Positions 36,790 through 44,578 are shown, counted from the stretch's first letter. The stretch is 57,176 nucleotides of DNA from an uncultured Actinomycetes bacterium (GCA_903873715.1 CAIQPS010000014.1:1-57176); one strand, 5' to 3'. The notes: generated by a model from the letters alone, not told the origin. Numbers and translations: made by a program.

Positions 36790-37146
36790 ATGACCGACCA
36801 GCCTCCCATCTTCTCCTACTTCCGCGGCCAGAAGGAACCGACGTTCGCCACCCGGACGGAGCTCGAAGCCGCCAAGTTGTTCGACTACCACCGCATCGCC
36901 TGGGAGTACGAGCCCCGCACCTTCATCCTCGAGCAGGACGACAAAGGCAACATCCAGGAGGCGTTCACCCCCGACTTCTACCTCACCGACCTGGACCTCT
37001 TCGTGGAGGTCACCGAGATGAAGCAGTCGCTCGTCACCGCCAAGAACCGCAAGGTACGCAAGCTGCGGGAGAAGTACCCGGAGATACGCATCAAGCTGCT
37101 CTACCGCAAGGATTTCGTGCGCATGGCGCAGAAATACGGGCTGTGA
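36790..37146 (+). CDS. small PD-(D/E)XK-like nuclease-fold protein
   Basis: 118 residues, unnamed. An N-terminal helix with Glu (RTELEAAKLFDYH), then FTPDFYL and FVEVTEMK give an E...PD-Xn-(E)xx(K)-like pattern as in small Holliday-resolvase/VSR-type folds, followed by a basic helix (KNRKVRKLREKYP) and IKLLYRKDF. Catalytic activity is unproven. ATG 36790 follows a candidate -10 at 36773. It overlaps hpt by one base (TGATG), so the two are coupled. Confidence 0.7.
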   Translation: MTDQPPIFSYFRGQKEPTFATRTELEAAKLFDYHRIAWEYEPRTFILEQDDKGNIQEAFTPDFYLTDLDLFVEVTEMKQSLVTAKNRKVRKLREKYPEIRIKLLYRKDFVRMAQKYGL

Positions 37147-37778
37147 TGGATGGAGAGCGCTCAGACGTACCGGTGGACCCGGAAGAGGAGCTCGCCGAGG
37201 AGCTCGAGGAGGCCATAGCCACCGCCGAGCCCGAGGTAGGAGCCGTGTACCTCGACAGCGAGACCATCGCCGGCCGGGTGGCGGAGCTCGGCGCGGAGAT
37301 CACCCGCGACTACGCCGGCCAGGAGATCCTCTTGGTGGGGTTGCTCAAGGGCTCGGTCTTCTTCGCCGCCGACCTGGCCAGGGCCATAGACGTCCCGCTC
37401 GAGATCGACTTCCTGGCTCTCAGCTCCTACAAGCAGGAGCACAAGGAGACCGGCAGCAAGGCCATCCGCTTCCTCAAGGACCTCGATCAGCCCATCAAGG
37501 ACAAGAACGTCATCGTCGTCCAGGACATGATCGATTCGGGGCTGACGCTGCACTACATCTACCGCTCCCTCGGCCTGCGGCGGCCCCGCACCCTCGAGGC
37601 CTGCATCCTGTTCGACAGACCGCAGCTCCGCCTCGTAGACCTTGACGTCAAATACACCGGTTTCGAGGTGTCCGACGACTTCTTCGTCGGCTACGGCTTC
37701 GATTACCGTCAGCTGTACCGCAACCTTCCATACGTGGCCTACCTGAACGCCGGCGCACTCAACCCGTCGCTGTTCTGA
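37146..37778 (+). CDS. hpt: hypoxanthine phosphoribosyltransferase
   Basis: Purine salvage: hypoxanthine (or guanine) plus PRPP to the nucleotide. GLLKGSVFFAADLARAI, the flexible-loop LSSYKQ, the PRPP motif VVQDMIDSGLTL and FEVSDDFFVGYGFDYRQLYRNLP define the family. The PRPP loop reads QDMIDSG instead of the commoner EDIIDTG, a conservative variant. About 30 acidic residues (EEELAEELEEAIATAEPE) precede the normal start, longer than most Hpt. Confidence 0.93.
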   Translation: MDGERSDVPVDPEEELAEELEEAIATAEPEVGAVYLDSETIAGRVAELGAEITRDYAGQEILLVGLLKGSVFFAADLARAIDVPLEIDFLALSSYKQEHKETGSKAIRFLKDLDQPIKDKNVIVVQDMIDSGLTLHYIYRSLGLRRPRTLEACILFDRPQLRLVDLDVKYTGFEVSDDFFVGYGFDYRQLYRNLPYVAYLNAGALNPSLF

Positions 37779-37806
37779 GCCCATCGCGGCGCAGCCCACA
37801 GACGCC

Positions 37807-38607
37807 ATGATGTCCAGCGTGGTCCGGCTTCACTCAGGCGGTGCGGACGGCAGTCCGATCCTGCTGGCAGCGACTCTCTACGTCCCGCCGGCCGGCGACG
37901 GCCCTTTCCCGGGCCTGGTGGTGGGGCACGGCGCGAGTAGCAGGCGCCTTCGCCACGACGGGTTCTGCCGGGAGGCGGCGGCCGAGGGGTTCGTGGTGCT
38001 CGCCGTGGATTTCCGCGGACACGGAGACAGCGAAGGCGCCGCCGACGGCCCCCTCGAGGACGACCTGTCGGTCGCTGCGGCCTTCCTCCGCAGGCACCGG
38101 GCCGTCGACCGCGACCGTATCTGCTACCGAGGCTCCAGCATGGGCGGCTTCTACGGTCTGAAGGCGGCCGCGGCAGGGCACTTCGCCGCCGTAGCCCTTA
38201 TCTGCCCGGCCAGTGAGACCGTGATGCTCGAGGGACTCGAGGAGTTCGAGTACCGGGACACTGAAGGCGCCGTGCAGGGAGCCGCTGCGCCGGACGCCGG
38301 CGGGGCCGCGCCCTCCACCCTGGCCGAGCGGCCCACTCGATGGGACATACCGGCCACGCGGAAGTACTTCGGTCTGCAGGACAGCATGGCGACCGCCGCC
38401 CGCGTGACGTGCCCGGTCCTACTGGTGCACGCCCGCGGAGACGACGTCGTGCCGCTCCAACACTCGCTCGACCTGGCCGGCCGACTCGCCGGCGACGCCA
38501 CCGTCATCACCCTAGCAGGCGGCTCGCACACGAGCGCGCAGCACGACCCGGAGATGCACTCCTTCACAGCCCGCTGGCTCCTCGAGCATGCGGCGCGGTC
38601 GGGCTGA
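37807..38607 (+). CDS. alpha/beta hydrolase (dienelactone-hydrolase-like)
   Basis: 266-residue serine hydrolase. HG oxyanion region VVGHGASSRRLRHDG, nucleophile elbow RGSSMGGFYG (Ser ~115), acid in ARGDDVVP and His in GGSHTS. A ~30-residue Ala/Pro-rich insertion precedes the cap region. Substrate unknown. 28 bp after hpt. Confidence 0.85.
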   Translation: MMSSVVRLHSGGADGSPILLAATLYVPPAGDGPFPGLVVGHGASSRRLRHDGFCREAAAEGFVVLAVDFRGHGDSEGAADGPLEDDLSVAAAFLRRHRAVDRDRICYRGSSMGGFYGLKAAAAGHFAAVALICPASETVMLEGLEEFEYRDTEGAVQGAAAPDAGGAAPSTLAERPTRWDIPATRKYFGLQDSMATAARVTCPVLLVHARGDDVVPLQHSLDLAGRLAGDATVITLAGGSHTSAQHDPEMHSFTARWLLEHAARSG

Positions 38608-38665
38608 AGGTCCCGGGCCGGTCGGCCGACCAGTCACCTTGACCGCCGGCCGCCGTGCGCTCAGC

Positions 38666-38995
38666 CTACGAGCGCATGCACTGGACGTACTTGAAGAACA
38701 CGTCGAACGCGCGTTCCAGCGCGGCCGGGTCGAGTTGCGTCCCGGTGGTGTCCTCCAGGCAGTCCTTCATGTGGTGGCTGATGAGGTGGGTGCCGACCCG
38801 ATCGAGGGCTGATTTTACGGCCGCGAGTTGGGCCAGGATCTCTTCACAATCCTTGCCCTGCTCCATCATGCGCTGCAGACCGCGGACCTGGCCTTCTATG
38901 CGCGCCAGCCGGTTGAGGATCTTCGCGTCCTCCTCGGTCATGGCCCGCCTTGCGTCTGTCCCAGGTACCGCATCGGGCGCCGCGTCGGCTGCCAT
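38666..38995 (-). CDS. CsoR/RcnR/FrmR-family metal-sensing repressor
   Basis: 109-residue all-helical repressor. The W-X-Y fingerprint of Cu(I)-type CsoR is visible: Cys in KDCEEIL, His and Cys in the HHMKDC helix. The core LNRLARIEGQVRGLQRM is typical. ATG 38995 has an ideal AAGGAGGA. No copper ATPase, nickel exporter or formaldehyde dehydrogenase is adjacent, so the regulon is elsewhere. Likely autoregulated through the operator in its promoter. Confidence 0.9.
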   Translation of the reverse strand: MAADAAPDAVPGTDARRAMTEEDAKILNRLARIEGQVRGLQRMMEQGKDCEEILAQLAAVKSALDRVGTHLISHHMKDCLEDTTGTQLDPAALERAFDVFFKYVQCMRS

Positions 38996-39038
38996 TCCGT
39001 CCTCCTTCGAGTGGATCGCTCGCGCATGTCTCGCCCTG

Positions 39039-39068
39039 ATAATACTCATGGGGGTACCCGAAGGACAA
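39039..39068 (-). promoter_or_regulatory. csoR promoter with overlapping G-tract operator
   Basis: Minus strand: TTGTCC (39068-39063), 18-bp spacer, TATTAT (39044-39039). The spacer and -10 contain TACTCATGGGGGTA (39043-39056, plus strand), which has the TAC...G-tract...TA layout of CsoR/RcnR-type operators (compare RcnR TACT-G6-AGTA). Confidence 0.6.
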
Positions 39069-39108
39069 GAGCACAGACAACAGGTGAAGGAGCGCGCGTG
39101 GGGAGAGA

Positions 39109-39184
39109 TGGAGCGGAGTACGGGGATCGAACCCGCGACATCCAGCTTGGGAAGCTGGCACTCTACCAGCTGAGTTAACTCCGC
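39109..39184 (-). tRNA. tRNA-Gly (anticodon CCC)
   Basis: Complete cloverleaf of 76 nt with encoded CCA (39111-39109). Acceptor GCGGAGT/ACTCCGC, D arm with CTCAGCTGGTAGAG, anticodon stem CCAGC/GCTGG around loop TTCCCAA, and T arm CGCGGGTTCGATCCCCG. Reads GGG codons. Confidence 0.95.
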
Positions 39185-39213
39185 CCAGCCAAGAGACCCT
39201 CTTGGAGGACGCG

Positions 39214-39219
39214 ATTCTA
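39214..39219 (-). promoter_or_regulatory. -10 element for tRNA-Gly
   Basis: TGGTAGAAT on the minus strand ends about 30 bases before the tRNA 5' end. The -35 region (CTCGCG) is poor, consistent with an extended -10 promoter. Confidence 0.5.
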
Positions 39220-39274
39220 CCACAGCCCACGCCCCCGCGAGCCCCGGCCCTCGCCCGTGCGCCCCGCCACTCCT

Positions 39275-39293
39275 GTACGCCTTGAGCGTACAC
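39275..39293. repeat. 19-bp palindrome
   Basis: TGTACGC-CTTGA-GCGTACA: 7-bp perfect arms with a 5-bp centre. Operator-like, in the intergenic region upstream of tRNA-Gly (minus) and of the candidate RNA (plus). Cognate regulator unknown. Confidence 0.55.
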
Positions 39294-39304
39294 TGGAATC
39301 CGCT

Positions 39305-39334
39305 GCAAACATGTGCAATCTGCGGCATGTTTGC
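39305..39334. repeat. 9-bp inverted repeat upstream of the ncRNA promoter
   Basis: GCAAACATG (39305-39313) and CATGTTTGC (39326-39334) are perfect arms separated by 12 bp, ending 12 bp before the -35 at 39347. Candidate activator or repressor site. Confidence 0.55.
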
Positions 39335-39346
39335 GGCTCGCGGGGC

Positions 39347-39374
39347 TTGACTCGCATCTCCTGCCGAGTATCAT
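39347..39374 (+). promoter_or_regulatory. strong promoter for the orphan RNA
   Basis: TTGACT (39347-39352), 16-bp spacer, TATCAT (39369-39374). Predicted start near 39381. No plausible ORF with a ribosome site follows. Confidence 0.65.
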
Positions 39375-39380
39375 CATGGA

Positions 39381-39535
39381 CAGAGTCCCGAGAGCTCAGA
39401 CGCAGCATCTGAGGAGCTTACAAGGGGGCCCGCGGAGGAAACGCGAAGGTAAATGGTCGCGGAGTACAGAGAGGCGGGAACAAAGTAAGAGCCGTTGAAA
39501 GATGAAAAGCGAGTCCACTCGGGGCTCGTTTTTTT
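39381..39535 (+). ncRNA. candidate ~155-nt structured non-coding RNA
   Basis: A promoter and an intrinsic terminator enclose ~155 nt without a credible gene on the plus strand; the next plus-strand gene is over 5 kb away. The predicted 5' end GAGTCCCGAG (39383-39392) can pair over ten positions with CTCGGGGCTC (39518-39527) inside the terminator, giving a closing stem that competes with termination. A local hairpin CTCAGA/TCTGAG (39395-39413) and CCGCG/CGCGG (39430-39434, 39458-39462) lie inside. It does not look like SRP RNA, tmRNA, RNase P, 5S or a T-box; a 6S-like RNA or unknown class is possible. Confidence 0.6.
39510..39535 (+). terminator. intrinsic terminator of the orphan RNA
   Basis: CGAGTCC (39510-39516), loop ACTCG, GGGCTCG (39522-39528), then seven T. 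A classical intrinsic terminator, unlike the T-poor hairpins elsewhere in the window. Confidence 0.8.
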
Positions 39536-39572
39536 GTGGCCTGCCGCCCCGCCGGCACCCGACCCGAGCGCT

Positions 39573-40439
39573 CTACCTCTGGCAGTCCGGGCAGTAGGCG
39601 GTACCTCTGCCCCCCACCACCGTCCGGGTCATGGTCCCTCCGCAGCGCCGGCAGTCCTGTCCCTGCCGCCCGTAGGCCTGCAGCCAGTCCTGGAACTCGC
39701 CGGGCTGTCCCGCCGTGTCGATGAAATCGGACAACGAGCAACCCAGCAGCCGCACCCCTTCGGACAGGCGGGTGCGGATCTCGTCCGCCAGACAGCAGGC
39801 CTGGTCCTCCACCAGAGAACCCGCCTCTCGCAGGGGTGACAACCCCGTCCACCACAGTATCTCGTCCGCGTAGATGTTGCCGATACCGGCGAGATGCCGC
39901 TGGTCCAGCAGAAAGGCCTTCAGCGGGGCCGAGCGGCCGCGCAGACGGTGCTGGAGGTAGGCGGCGTCCCACTCGCCCTTCCAGGCGTCGGGGCCGAGCT
40001 GGCGCAGCCGCGGAGCTGGGCCGCCGGACGTCAAGTGGAACCGCCCGAACTTGCGCATGTCCCGGAACTCGAGCAGCGTCTCGCGACCTGGGCCACGGGC
40101 GCCGGCCCGGCCTTCGCCATCCCCGCCAGTCGAGGCCTCCGCGGCAAGCCGGAAGACGAAGCGGGTGTGCGCCCCCGGCTCCACCGGGTCGATGAGCAAC
40201 TGGCCCGTCATGCCGAGGTGCAAGGTGAGGAACAGGTCGTCGTCCAGCACCACGATGATGAACTTGCCTATCCGGTCGATGCGCTCGATACGATGCCCCG
40301 GCAGCAGGCCCTCCACTTCCTCCGGGACGCAGTCCCTCATCATGGCGGGCTCGACCTTGTCCACCGCGGCGAAGGTGAGGCCGGTGAGGCCGAGGTCGAG
40401 CTGGCAGCGGACGGTCTCGACCTCTGGCAGTTCAGGCAT
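39573..40439 (-). CDS. mutM: formamidopyrimidine-DNA glycosylase
   Basis: Removes 8-oxoguanine and FaPy lesions. 288 residues: MPELPEVE with catalytic Pro2 and Glu3, the Lys in IGKFII, NIYADEILW, and a C-terminal zinc finger CRRC...YCPDCQR. Start ATG 40439 is fixed because Pro2 must be the N-terminus after Met removal. An Ala/Gly-rich insertion of ~15 residues (TGGDGEGRAGARGPG) interrupts the N-terminal domain. 46 bases after argS. Confidence 0.96.
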   Translation of the reverse strand: MPELPEVETVRCQLDLGLTGLTFAAVDKVEPAMMRDCVPEEVEGLLPGHRIERIDRIGKFIIVVLDDDLFLTLHLGMTGQLLIDPVEPGAHTRFVFRLAAEASTGGDGEGRAGARGPGRETLLEFRDMRKFGRFHLTSGGPAPRLRQLGPDAWKGEWDAAYLQHRLRGRSAPLKAFLLDQRHLAGIGNIYADEILWWTGLSPLREAGSLVEDQACCLADEIRTRLSEGVRLLGCSLSDFIDTAGQPGEFQDWLQAYGRQGQDCRRCGGTMTRTVVGGRGTAYCPDCQR

Positions 40440-40485
40440 GTGACGACCTCTCAGCGACTCCGGGCGGCAGCTGCGCGGCCGCCGC

Positions 40486-42270
40486 TCACATGCTCTCCGG
40501 CGCACTCACACCGAGAAGCTCCAAGCACCGGAAGATGACCGCCTTCGTCACCAGGCACAGCGCCAGGCGCGACGAGGCCAGCGCCGGCGAGACGCCGATG
40601 ACCCGGCAGTGCTTGTAGAAGACGTGGAAGTCGGCCGCCAGTTCCTGGGCGAAGGCCGCGATACGATGCGGCATCCGCCGATCCGCCGAGTCCTGCACCG
40701 TCCACGCGAACGACTCGAGGCGCTTGATGAGAGCCCGCTCGTACGGCGATGCGAACACCTCGGGGCCGGCCTCGATGGCCGGCTTGGTCTCGGCCGGGAT
40801 GTTCCGCAGGATGCTCGCGATCCGGGCGTGTGCATACTGGACGTAATACACGGAGTTCTCGGAAGACTGTTGCTGAGCGAGCGCCAGATCGAGGTCGAGG
40901 GTCTGATCGTGCGAGCGCATCACCAGGAAGAACCGGGCGGCGTCCACTCCGATGGCGTCCACCAGTTCGCCCAGCGTGACCATCTCTCCCCGGCGGGTGG
41001 ACATCTGCTTGAGTTCGCCCTGCTCCAGCAGGTTGACCAACTGCCCGATGATGACCTCGAGAGTGCCGGGCCTGCCGGAGAGGATCTCCACGGCGGCGTT
41101 CATGCGGGGCACGTACCCATGATGGTCGGCTCCCCAGATGTTGATGAGGTGCTCGAACCCACGCTCCAGCTTGTTCTCGTGATACGCGATGTCAGCGGCG
41201 AAGTACGTCGGCCTGCCGTTGCCCCGGATGAGCACCCGGTCCTTGTCGTCGCCCCGGGACGTGGTGCGCAGCCAGATGGCTCCGCCTTCCTCGAAGGCCT
41301 CCCCTTTGTCCAGCAGGTCCTTGACCACCCGCTCGAGCGCACCGCCCACGTGCAGCGTGGTCTCGCTGAACCAGGTGTCGAACGCGACGCCGAAGCCCTC
41401 CAGTTCCTCGCGCATGCCGTCGAGCATGAGGTCGCAGCCGCGCTTCCGGAAGAAGGCCACCGCTTCGTCCACCGCGGGGTCGGAAGGCCAATCCGAGACG
41501 GCAGCGGTCTCGTCGCCCTCTTCATCCTCGGCTTCAGCGGGGGCGGCCGCCGCCTGCCCGGCAGGCGCAGCCCCGGGCCCAGCTGCGGCCGCGGCGGCGA
41601 CGAGTCTCAAGGCGGGGAGGTAGGTGTCCCCCACCTCGCCACGGACCGTGGCGGCCACGTCTTTCACGTACTCGCCCTGATAGCCGTCGGCCGGCACCGG
41701 CAGGTCCACTTCGAAAGACTGGGCATAGCGGGCGGCCACACTCCGGCCGAACCGGTCCATCTGCCGGCCGTAGTCGTTGATGTAGAACTCCCGCGACACC
41801 CGCGATCCGCCGAAGGTCATCAAGCGGTATAGAGCGTCTCCGTAGGCCGCGTAGCGCCCGTGACCCACGTGGAGCGGGCCGTTCGGGTTCACGCTCACCC
41901 ACTCCAGGTTCACGTGCGGATGCTCGCGCATGGTGCCGCGCCCGATGTCCGCACCGTCGGCCACCATGGCCGCCATGGCCTCGGAGTAGGCCGTCCCGCT
42001 CAGGGTGAAGTTCAGAAAGCCTGGCCCCGCGACCTCGATGCGCTCCACCAGCCGGGCGACGTCCGGTTCGGCCTGCAGCCGCGCCTGCAACTCCTCGGCC
42101 AGAATCTTAGGAGCCCTCTTGGCCGTGCGGGCCAACTGCATACAGAGCGGTGTCGCGTAGTCGCCGTGGGCCTCTTCGGCCGGTCTCTCCAGCCGCACCG
42201 CCGGAGCCTCAGCCCAACCCTGCTCCTCCGCCCAGCGGTCCACCACTCTCTGTACGAGCTCTGTTATCAC
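40486..42270 (-). CDS. argS: arginyl-tRNA synthetase
   Basis: Class I synthetase, 594 residues. HIGH-type motif GPLHVGHGRYAAYGD, N-terminal Add-1-like domain, KQMSTRRGEMVTLGEL as the KMSKS region, and a C-terminal anticodon-binding helical domain. A ~40-residue Ala- then Glu/Asp-rich insertion (about 225-265, AAAAAAAGPG, AEDEEGDE) splits the catalytic domain where many bacterial enzymes have a short linker. Between the K+ channel gene and mutM. Confidence 0.96.
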   Translation of the reverse strand: MITELVQRVVDRWAEEQGWAEAPAVRLERPAEEAHGDYATPLCMQLARTAKRAPKILAEELQARLQAEPDVARLVERIEVAGPGFLNFTLSGTAYSEAMAAMVADGADIGRGTMREHPHVNLEWVSVNPNGPLHVGHGRYAAYGDALYRLMTFGGSRVSREFYINDYGRQMDRFGRSVAARYAQSFEVDLPVPADGYQGEYVKDVAATVRGEVGDTYLPALRLVAAAAAAGPGAAPAGQAAAAPAEAEDEEGDETAAVSDWPSDPAVDEAVAFFRKRGCDLMLDGMREELEGFGVAFDTWFSETTLHVGGALERVVKDLLDKGEAFEEGGAIWLRTTSRGDDKDRVLIRGNGRPTYFAADIAYHENKLERGFEHLINIWGADHHGYVPRMNAAVEILSGRPGTLEVIIGQLVNLLEQGELKQMSTRRGEMVTLGELVDAIGVDAARFFLVMRSHDQTLDLDLALAQQQSSENSVYYVQYAHARIASILRNIPAETKPAIEAGPEVFASPYERALIKRLESFAWTVQDSADRRMPHRIAAFAQELAADFHVFYKHCRVIGVSPALASSRLALCLVTKAVIFRCLELLGVSAPESM

Positions 42271-42319
42271 CGTGCCAGGTCCTCTCCGAGTATGCGTCGA
42301 CTGTTGCGGCCGGCCGCGG

Positions 42320-43345
42320 TCAGCTGCCGGTCCTGCCGGCCGGAGCCATCATGAGCTCCTCCAGCTTGAGTATCTGTTCAGGGGTGCCGATGGCGATGAT
42401 CCTGTCGCCGTTCATCAGATGCACGCCGGGGGCCGGGTTGGTCTCAAAAGCCCCGGTCGAGGCCCTGCGCACCGCCAGTATGGTCGCTCCGGTCTTGCTG
42501 CGGACCCCCATATCCTCGATCGAGCGGCCGATCGAGCAGCAGTCACCCTTGAGCTCCAACTCCTCCACCCGGAACTCTAGTTCCCCGCCGCCAGTGACCA
42601 CCTCGAGGTAGTCACTCACCAGGGGCTTGAGCATGAGAGTGGCGATCTGCTTGCCACCTATGCCGTACGGGCTGACCACATTGTCGGCCCCGGCTCTCAC
42701 CAGCTTGCTGACCGTGTCCTCGGAGCCGGCCCGCGCGACTATGAGCAGCTTGGGGTTGAGCACCCGGGCCGACAGCGTCAAGAAGATGTTGTCTGCATCC
42801 GACCCGAGAGCGGCCACCAGCCCCTTCGCGCGCTCCACCCCCGCCGTCTGGAGGATGTCGTCTTTGGTGGCGTCGCCGCACACCGCAAGGAACCCGTCGC
42901 GCTCTGCCCGGGCGACGTTGTCAGGGTCGCTGTCCACGACCACCAGTGGGGCGCTGTGGATCTTGAAATGCCGCGCGACGGCCTCGCCCACCCGGCCGTA
43001 GCCGCACACCATGAAATGCGTATCGAGCTTGTCCACCTGCCGCCTCACCACCCTTCTCCGGAACACACCCGAGAGTTGCCCGCCGATGACGAACTCGACC
43101 ATCCGCCCGATCCCGAAGAGGATGGTCCCGACGCCGAGCACTATGAGCACCAGCGTGAAGATCACTCCGCCCGGGTCGAGCGGGTGCACCTCGCCGAAAC
43201 CGACCGTGAAGATGGTCGTCACGGTCATGAACAGGGAGTCTAGCAGGCCCCAGCCCTCTATCAGGGTGTAGCCCACCGTTCCCACGACTATGATGACGAG
43301 GACCGTGGCGACGACCACCAGGCCGGTCTTCAGTTCCCCTCGCAT
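42320..43345 (-). CDS. 2TM potassium channel with RCK (TrkA-N/TrkA-C) domains
   Basis: 341 residues: two membrane helices (~8-29 and ~60-85) around a pore loop with filter TVGFGE in place of the usual TVGYGD, then an RCK Rossmann domain (VCGYGRVGEAVARHF) and a TrkA-C domain (~255-335). Probably a ligand-gated K+ channel of the MthK/Kch class. Starts 58 bp downstream of argS's neighbour rlmH on the same strand. Confidence 0.92.
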   Translation of the reverse strand: MRGELKTGLVVVATVLVIIVVGTVGYTLIEGWGLLDSLFMTVTTIFTVGFGEVHPLDPGGVIFTLVLIVLGVGTILFGIGRMVEFVIGGQLSGVFRRRVVRRQVDKLDTHFMVCGYGRVGEAVARHFKIHSAPLVVVDSDPDNVARAERDGFLAVCGDATKDDILQTAGVERAKGLVAALGSDADNIFLTLSARVLNPKLLIVARAGSEDTVSKLVRAGADNVVSPYGIGGKQIATLMLKPLVSDYLEVVTGGGELEFRVEELELKGDCCSIGRSIEDMGVRSKTGATILAVRRASTGAFETNPAPGVHLMNGDRIIAIGTPEQILKLEELMMAPAGRTGS

Positions 43346-43386
43346 GCCACCTCATACCCGGCCGCCTGCTCCGGCGGCCCGTCCCG

Positions 43387-43848
43387 CTAGTGGTGATACG
43401 GCTCTCCGCGCTCGATGCGGATCGCCCGATACAGCTGTTCTATGACGATACACCGCGCCATCTGATGTGGGAACGTCGCTCGGGAGAGCGACCAGCGGTG
43501 ATTGGCGCTTTCGAGCACCTTGGCGTCCAGCCCCGAGGCCCCACCCAGTATGAACTGGAAGTGGCTCTGGCCGTACAACTTCTTGTCCGCCAGGAAGGCG
43601 CTCAGCTCCTCTGAGGAGTGCTGCTGCCCGCGCGAATCGAGCGCTATGGTGTACGCCCCCTTGCGCAGCAGGCCCGAGATGGCCGCGGCCTCCTTCGCCC
43701 GGGCACTCTCCTCCCCCGTGGACAGCGGCACCTCCGAGACTTCGAGCACCTCCACGTCGGCGTAGGGGCGCAACAGTGCTTCGTAGCGGCGCCAGACCGC
43801 CTGGTATTCCTTGGAGAGCCTGCCCACGCAGACGAGGGTGAGCTTCAC
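43387..43848 (-). CDS. rlmH: 23S rRNA pseudouridine-1915 N3-methyltransferase RlmH
   Basis: SPOUT-class methyltransferase acting on 70S ribosomes. 153 residues from GTG 43848 (VKLTLVCVGRL): FILGGASGL for the SAM knot and the C-terminal signature HQMARCIVIEQLYRAI...GEPYHH. The open frame extends upstream, but no better start fits the family. It follows the DUF4388 gene by about 20 bases. Confidence 0.95.
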   Translation of the reverse strand: MKLTLVCVGRLSKEYQAVWRRYEALLRPYADVEVLEVSEVPLSTGEESARAKEAAAISGLLRKGAYTIALDSRGQQHSSEELSAFLADKKLYGQSHFQFILGGASGLDAKVLESANHRWSLSRATFPHQMARCIVIEQLYRAIRIERGEPYHH

Positions 43849-43867
43849 TGCCCAGCCCGCCCGGAGC

Positions 43868-44569
43868 CTATATAAAGGAGAGGTCGTCCGGGCCCGGATC
43901 CTCGTCCTCGACAACGCGCCTCGTCTTGCGGTCGCCGAAGCTGGGGTCCTTGAGGATGCTGGGCATGTTGCGCCACAGGCAGACATCGGTCTTGAGGTAG
44001 CGGGCCTTGATGCCGGGAGAGCAGTCCACGGTGCAACTCGCGCAGAGCTCGTTCTCCACGATCAGCTTCTCGCGCCTGGGCTTCTCGCCTTCGTCCACCC
44101 GGCGATAGGCATCCAGTAGCAGGTTCTCCACCGACACGCTGGGAACCACCTTGAACCGCGCCGGCCGGTCCGGGATGACGAACCTGAACGTCCCGGTGCT
44201 CCAGTACATGAGCTGCATGACCTGGTCGGACGTATGGCGGTTCACGACGCCCTCGAGGGTCGCGCCGTCGGCGTGGGCGGCATTGAGCAGATACGAGAGA
44301 AGCGGCTGCCCTTCCTCGTCGCCGTCGGACCAGCGCATCCAGCACTCTTTCACCTCGGTCTCGGTGAGAGCGCCCGCGGTGACCAACCGGGTGCCGAACT
44401 CCTCGTCGCCCTGGACGAGACTCACGGCCTCGATCCGCCCGGAGGTCAGATACACGGCCCCCTGCTCTTCGAAGTCCTGGATCTCGAGGGTGCCGGTCCG
44501 GCGCTGCGCAGACAGGAACTGCAGAACGCTGAACAGCGGGAATTCGGCTATGTCTCCCCAGAGGATCAT
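43868..44569 (-). CDS. DUF4388 (PATAN-like) protein with Cys-rich C-terminus
   Basis: 233 residues. The N-terminal domain (GDIAEFPLFSVLQFLSAQRRTGTLEI) is the DUF4388/PATAN fold seen in bacterial regulatory and gliding proteins. The C-terminal third contains CASCTVDC and a later VCLW, four to five clustered cysteines that could bind iron-sulfur or zinc. ATG 44569 sits directly behind a GGGGGACC site. Function unknown; possibly regulatory. Confidence 0.8.
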   Translation of the reverse strand: MILWGDIAEFPLFSVLQFLSAQRRTGTLEIQDFEEQGAVYLTSGRIEAVSLVQGDEEFGTRLVTAGALTETEVKECWMRWSDGDEEGQPLLSYLLNAAHADGATLEGVVNRHTSDQVMQLMYWSTGTFRFVIPDRPARFKVVPSVSVENLLLDAYRRVDEGEKPRREKLIVENELCASCTVDCSPGIKARYLKTDVCLWRNMPSILKDPSFGDRKTRRVVEDEDPGPDDLSFI

Positions 44570-44578
44570 GGTCCCCCG

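Noticed and set aside
38608-38665. GC-rich inverted repeats between the hydrolase and csoR genes
   Set aside because: Short, overlapping GGCCGG-type palindromes expected by chance at this base composition; no T-run.
38666-38995. Formaldehyde-sensing FrmR assignment
   Set aside because: The Cys-His-Cys pattern fits Cu(I)-type CsoR better and no formaldehyde dehydrogenase is adjacent; metal identity left open.
39381-39535. T-box, SRP RNA, tmRNA or 6C RNA identity for the orphan transcript
   Set aside because: No T-box sequence, no SRP Alu/S-domain motif, no tag ORF or tRNA-like ends, and no C-rich loops were found; left as unknown class.
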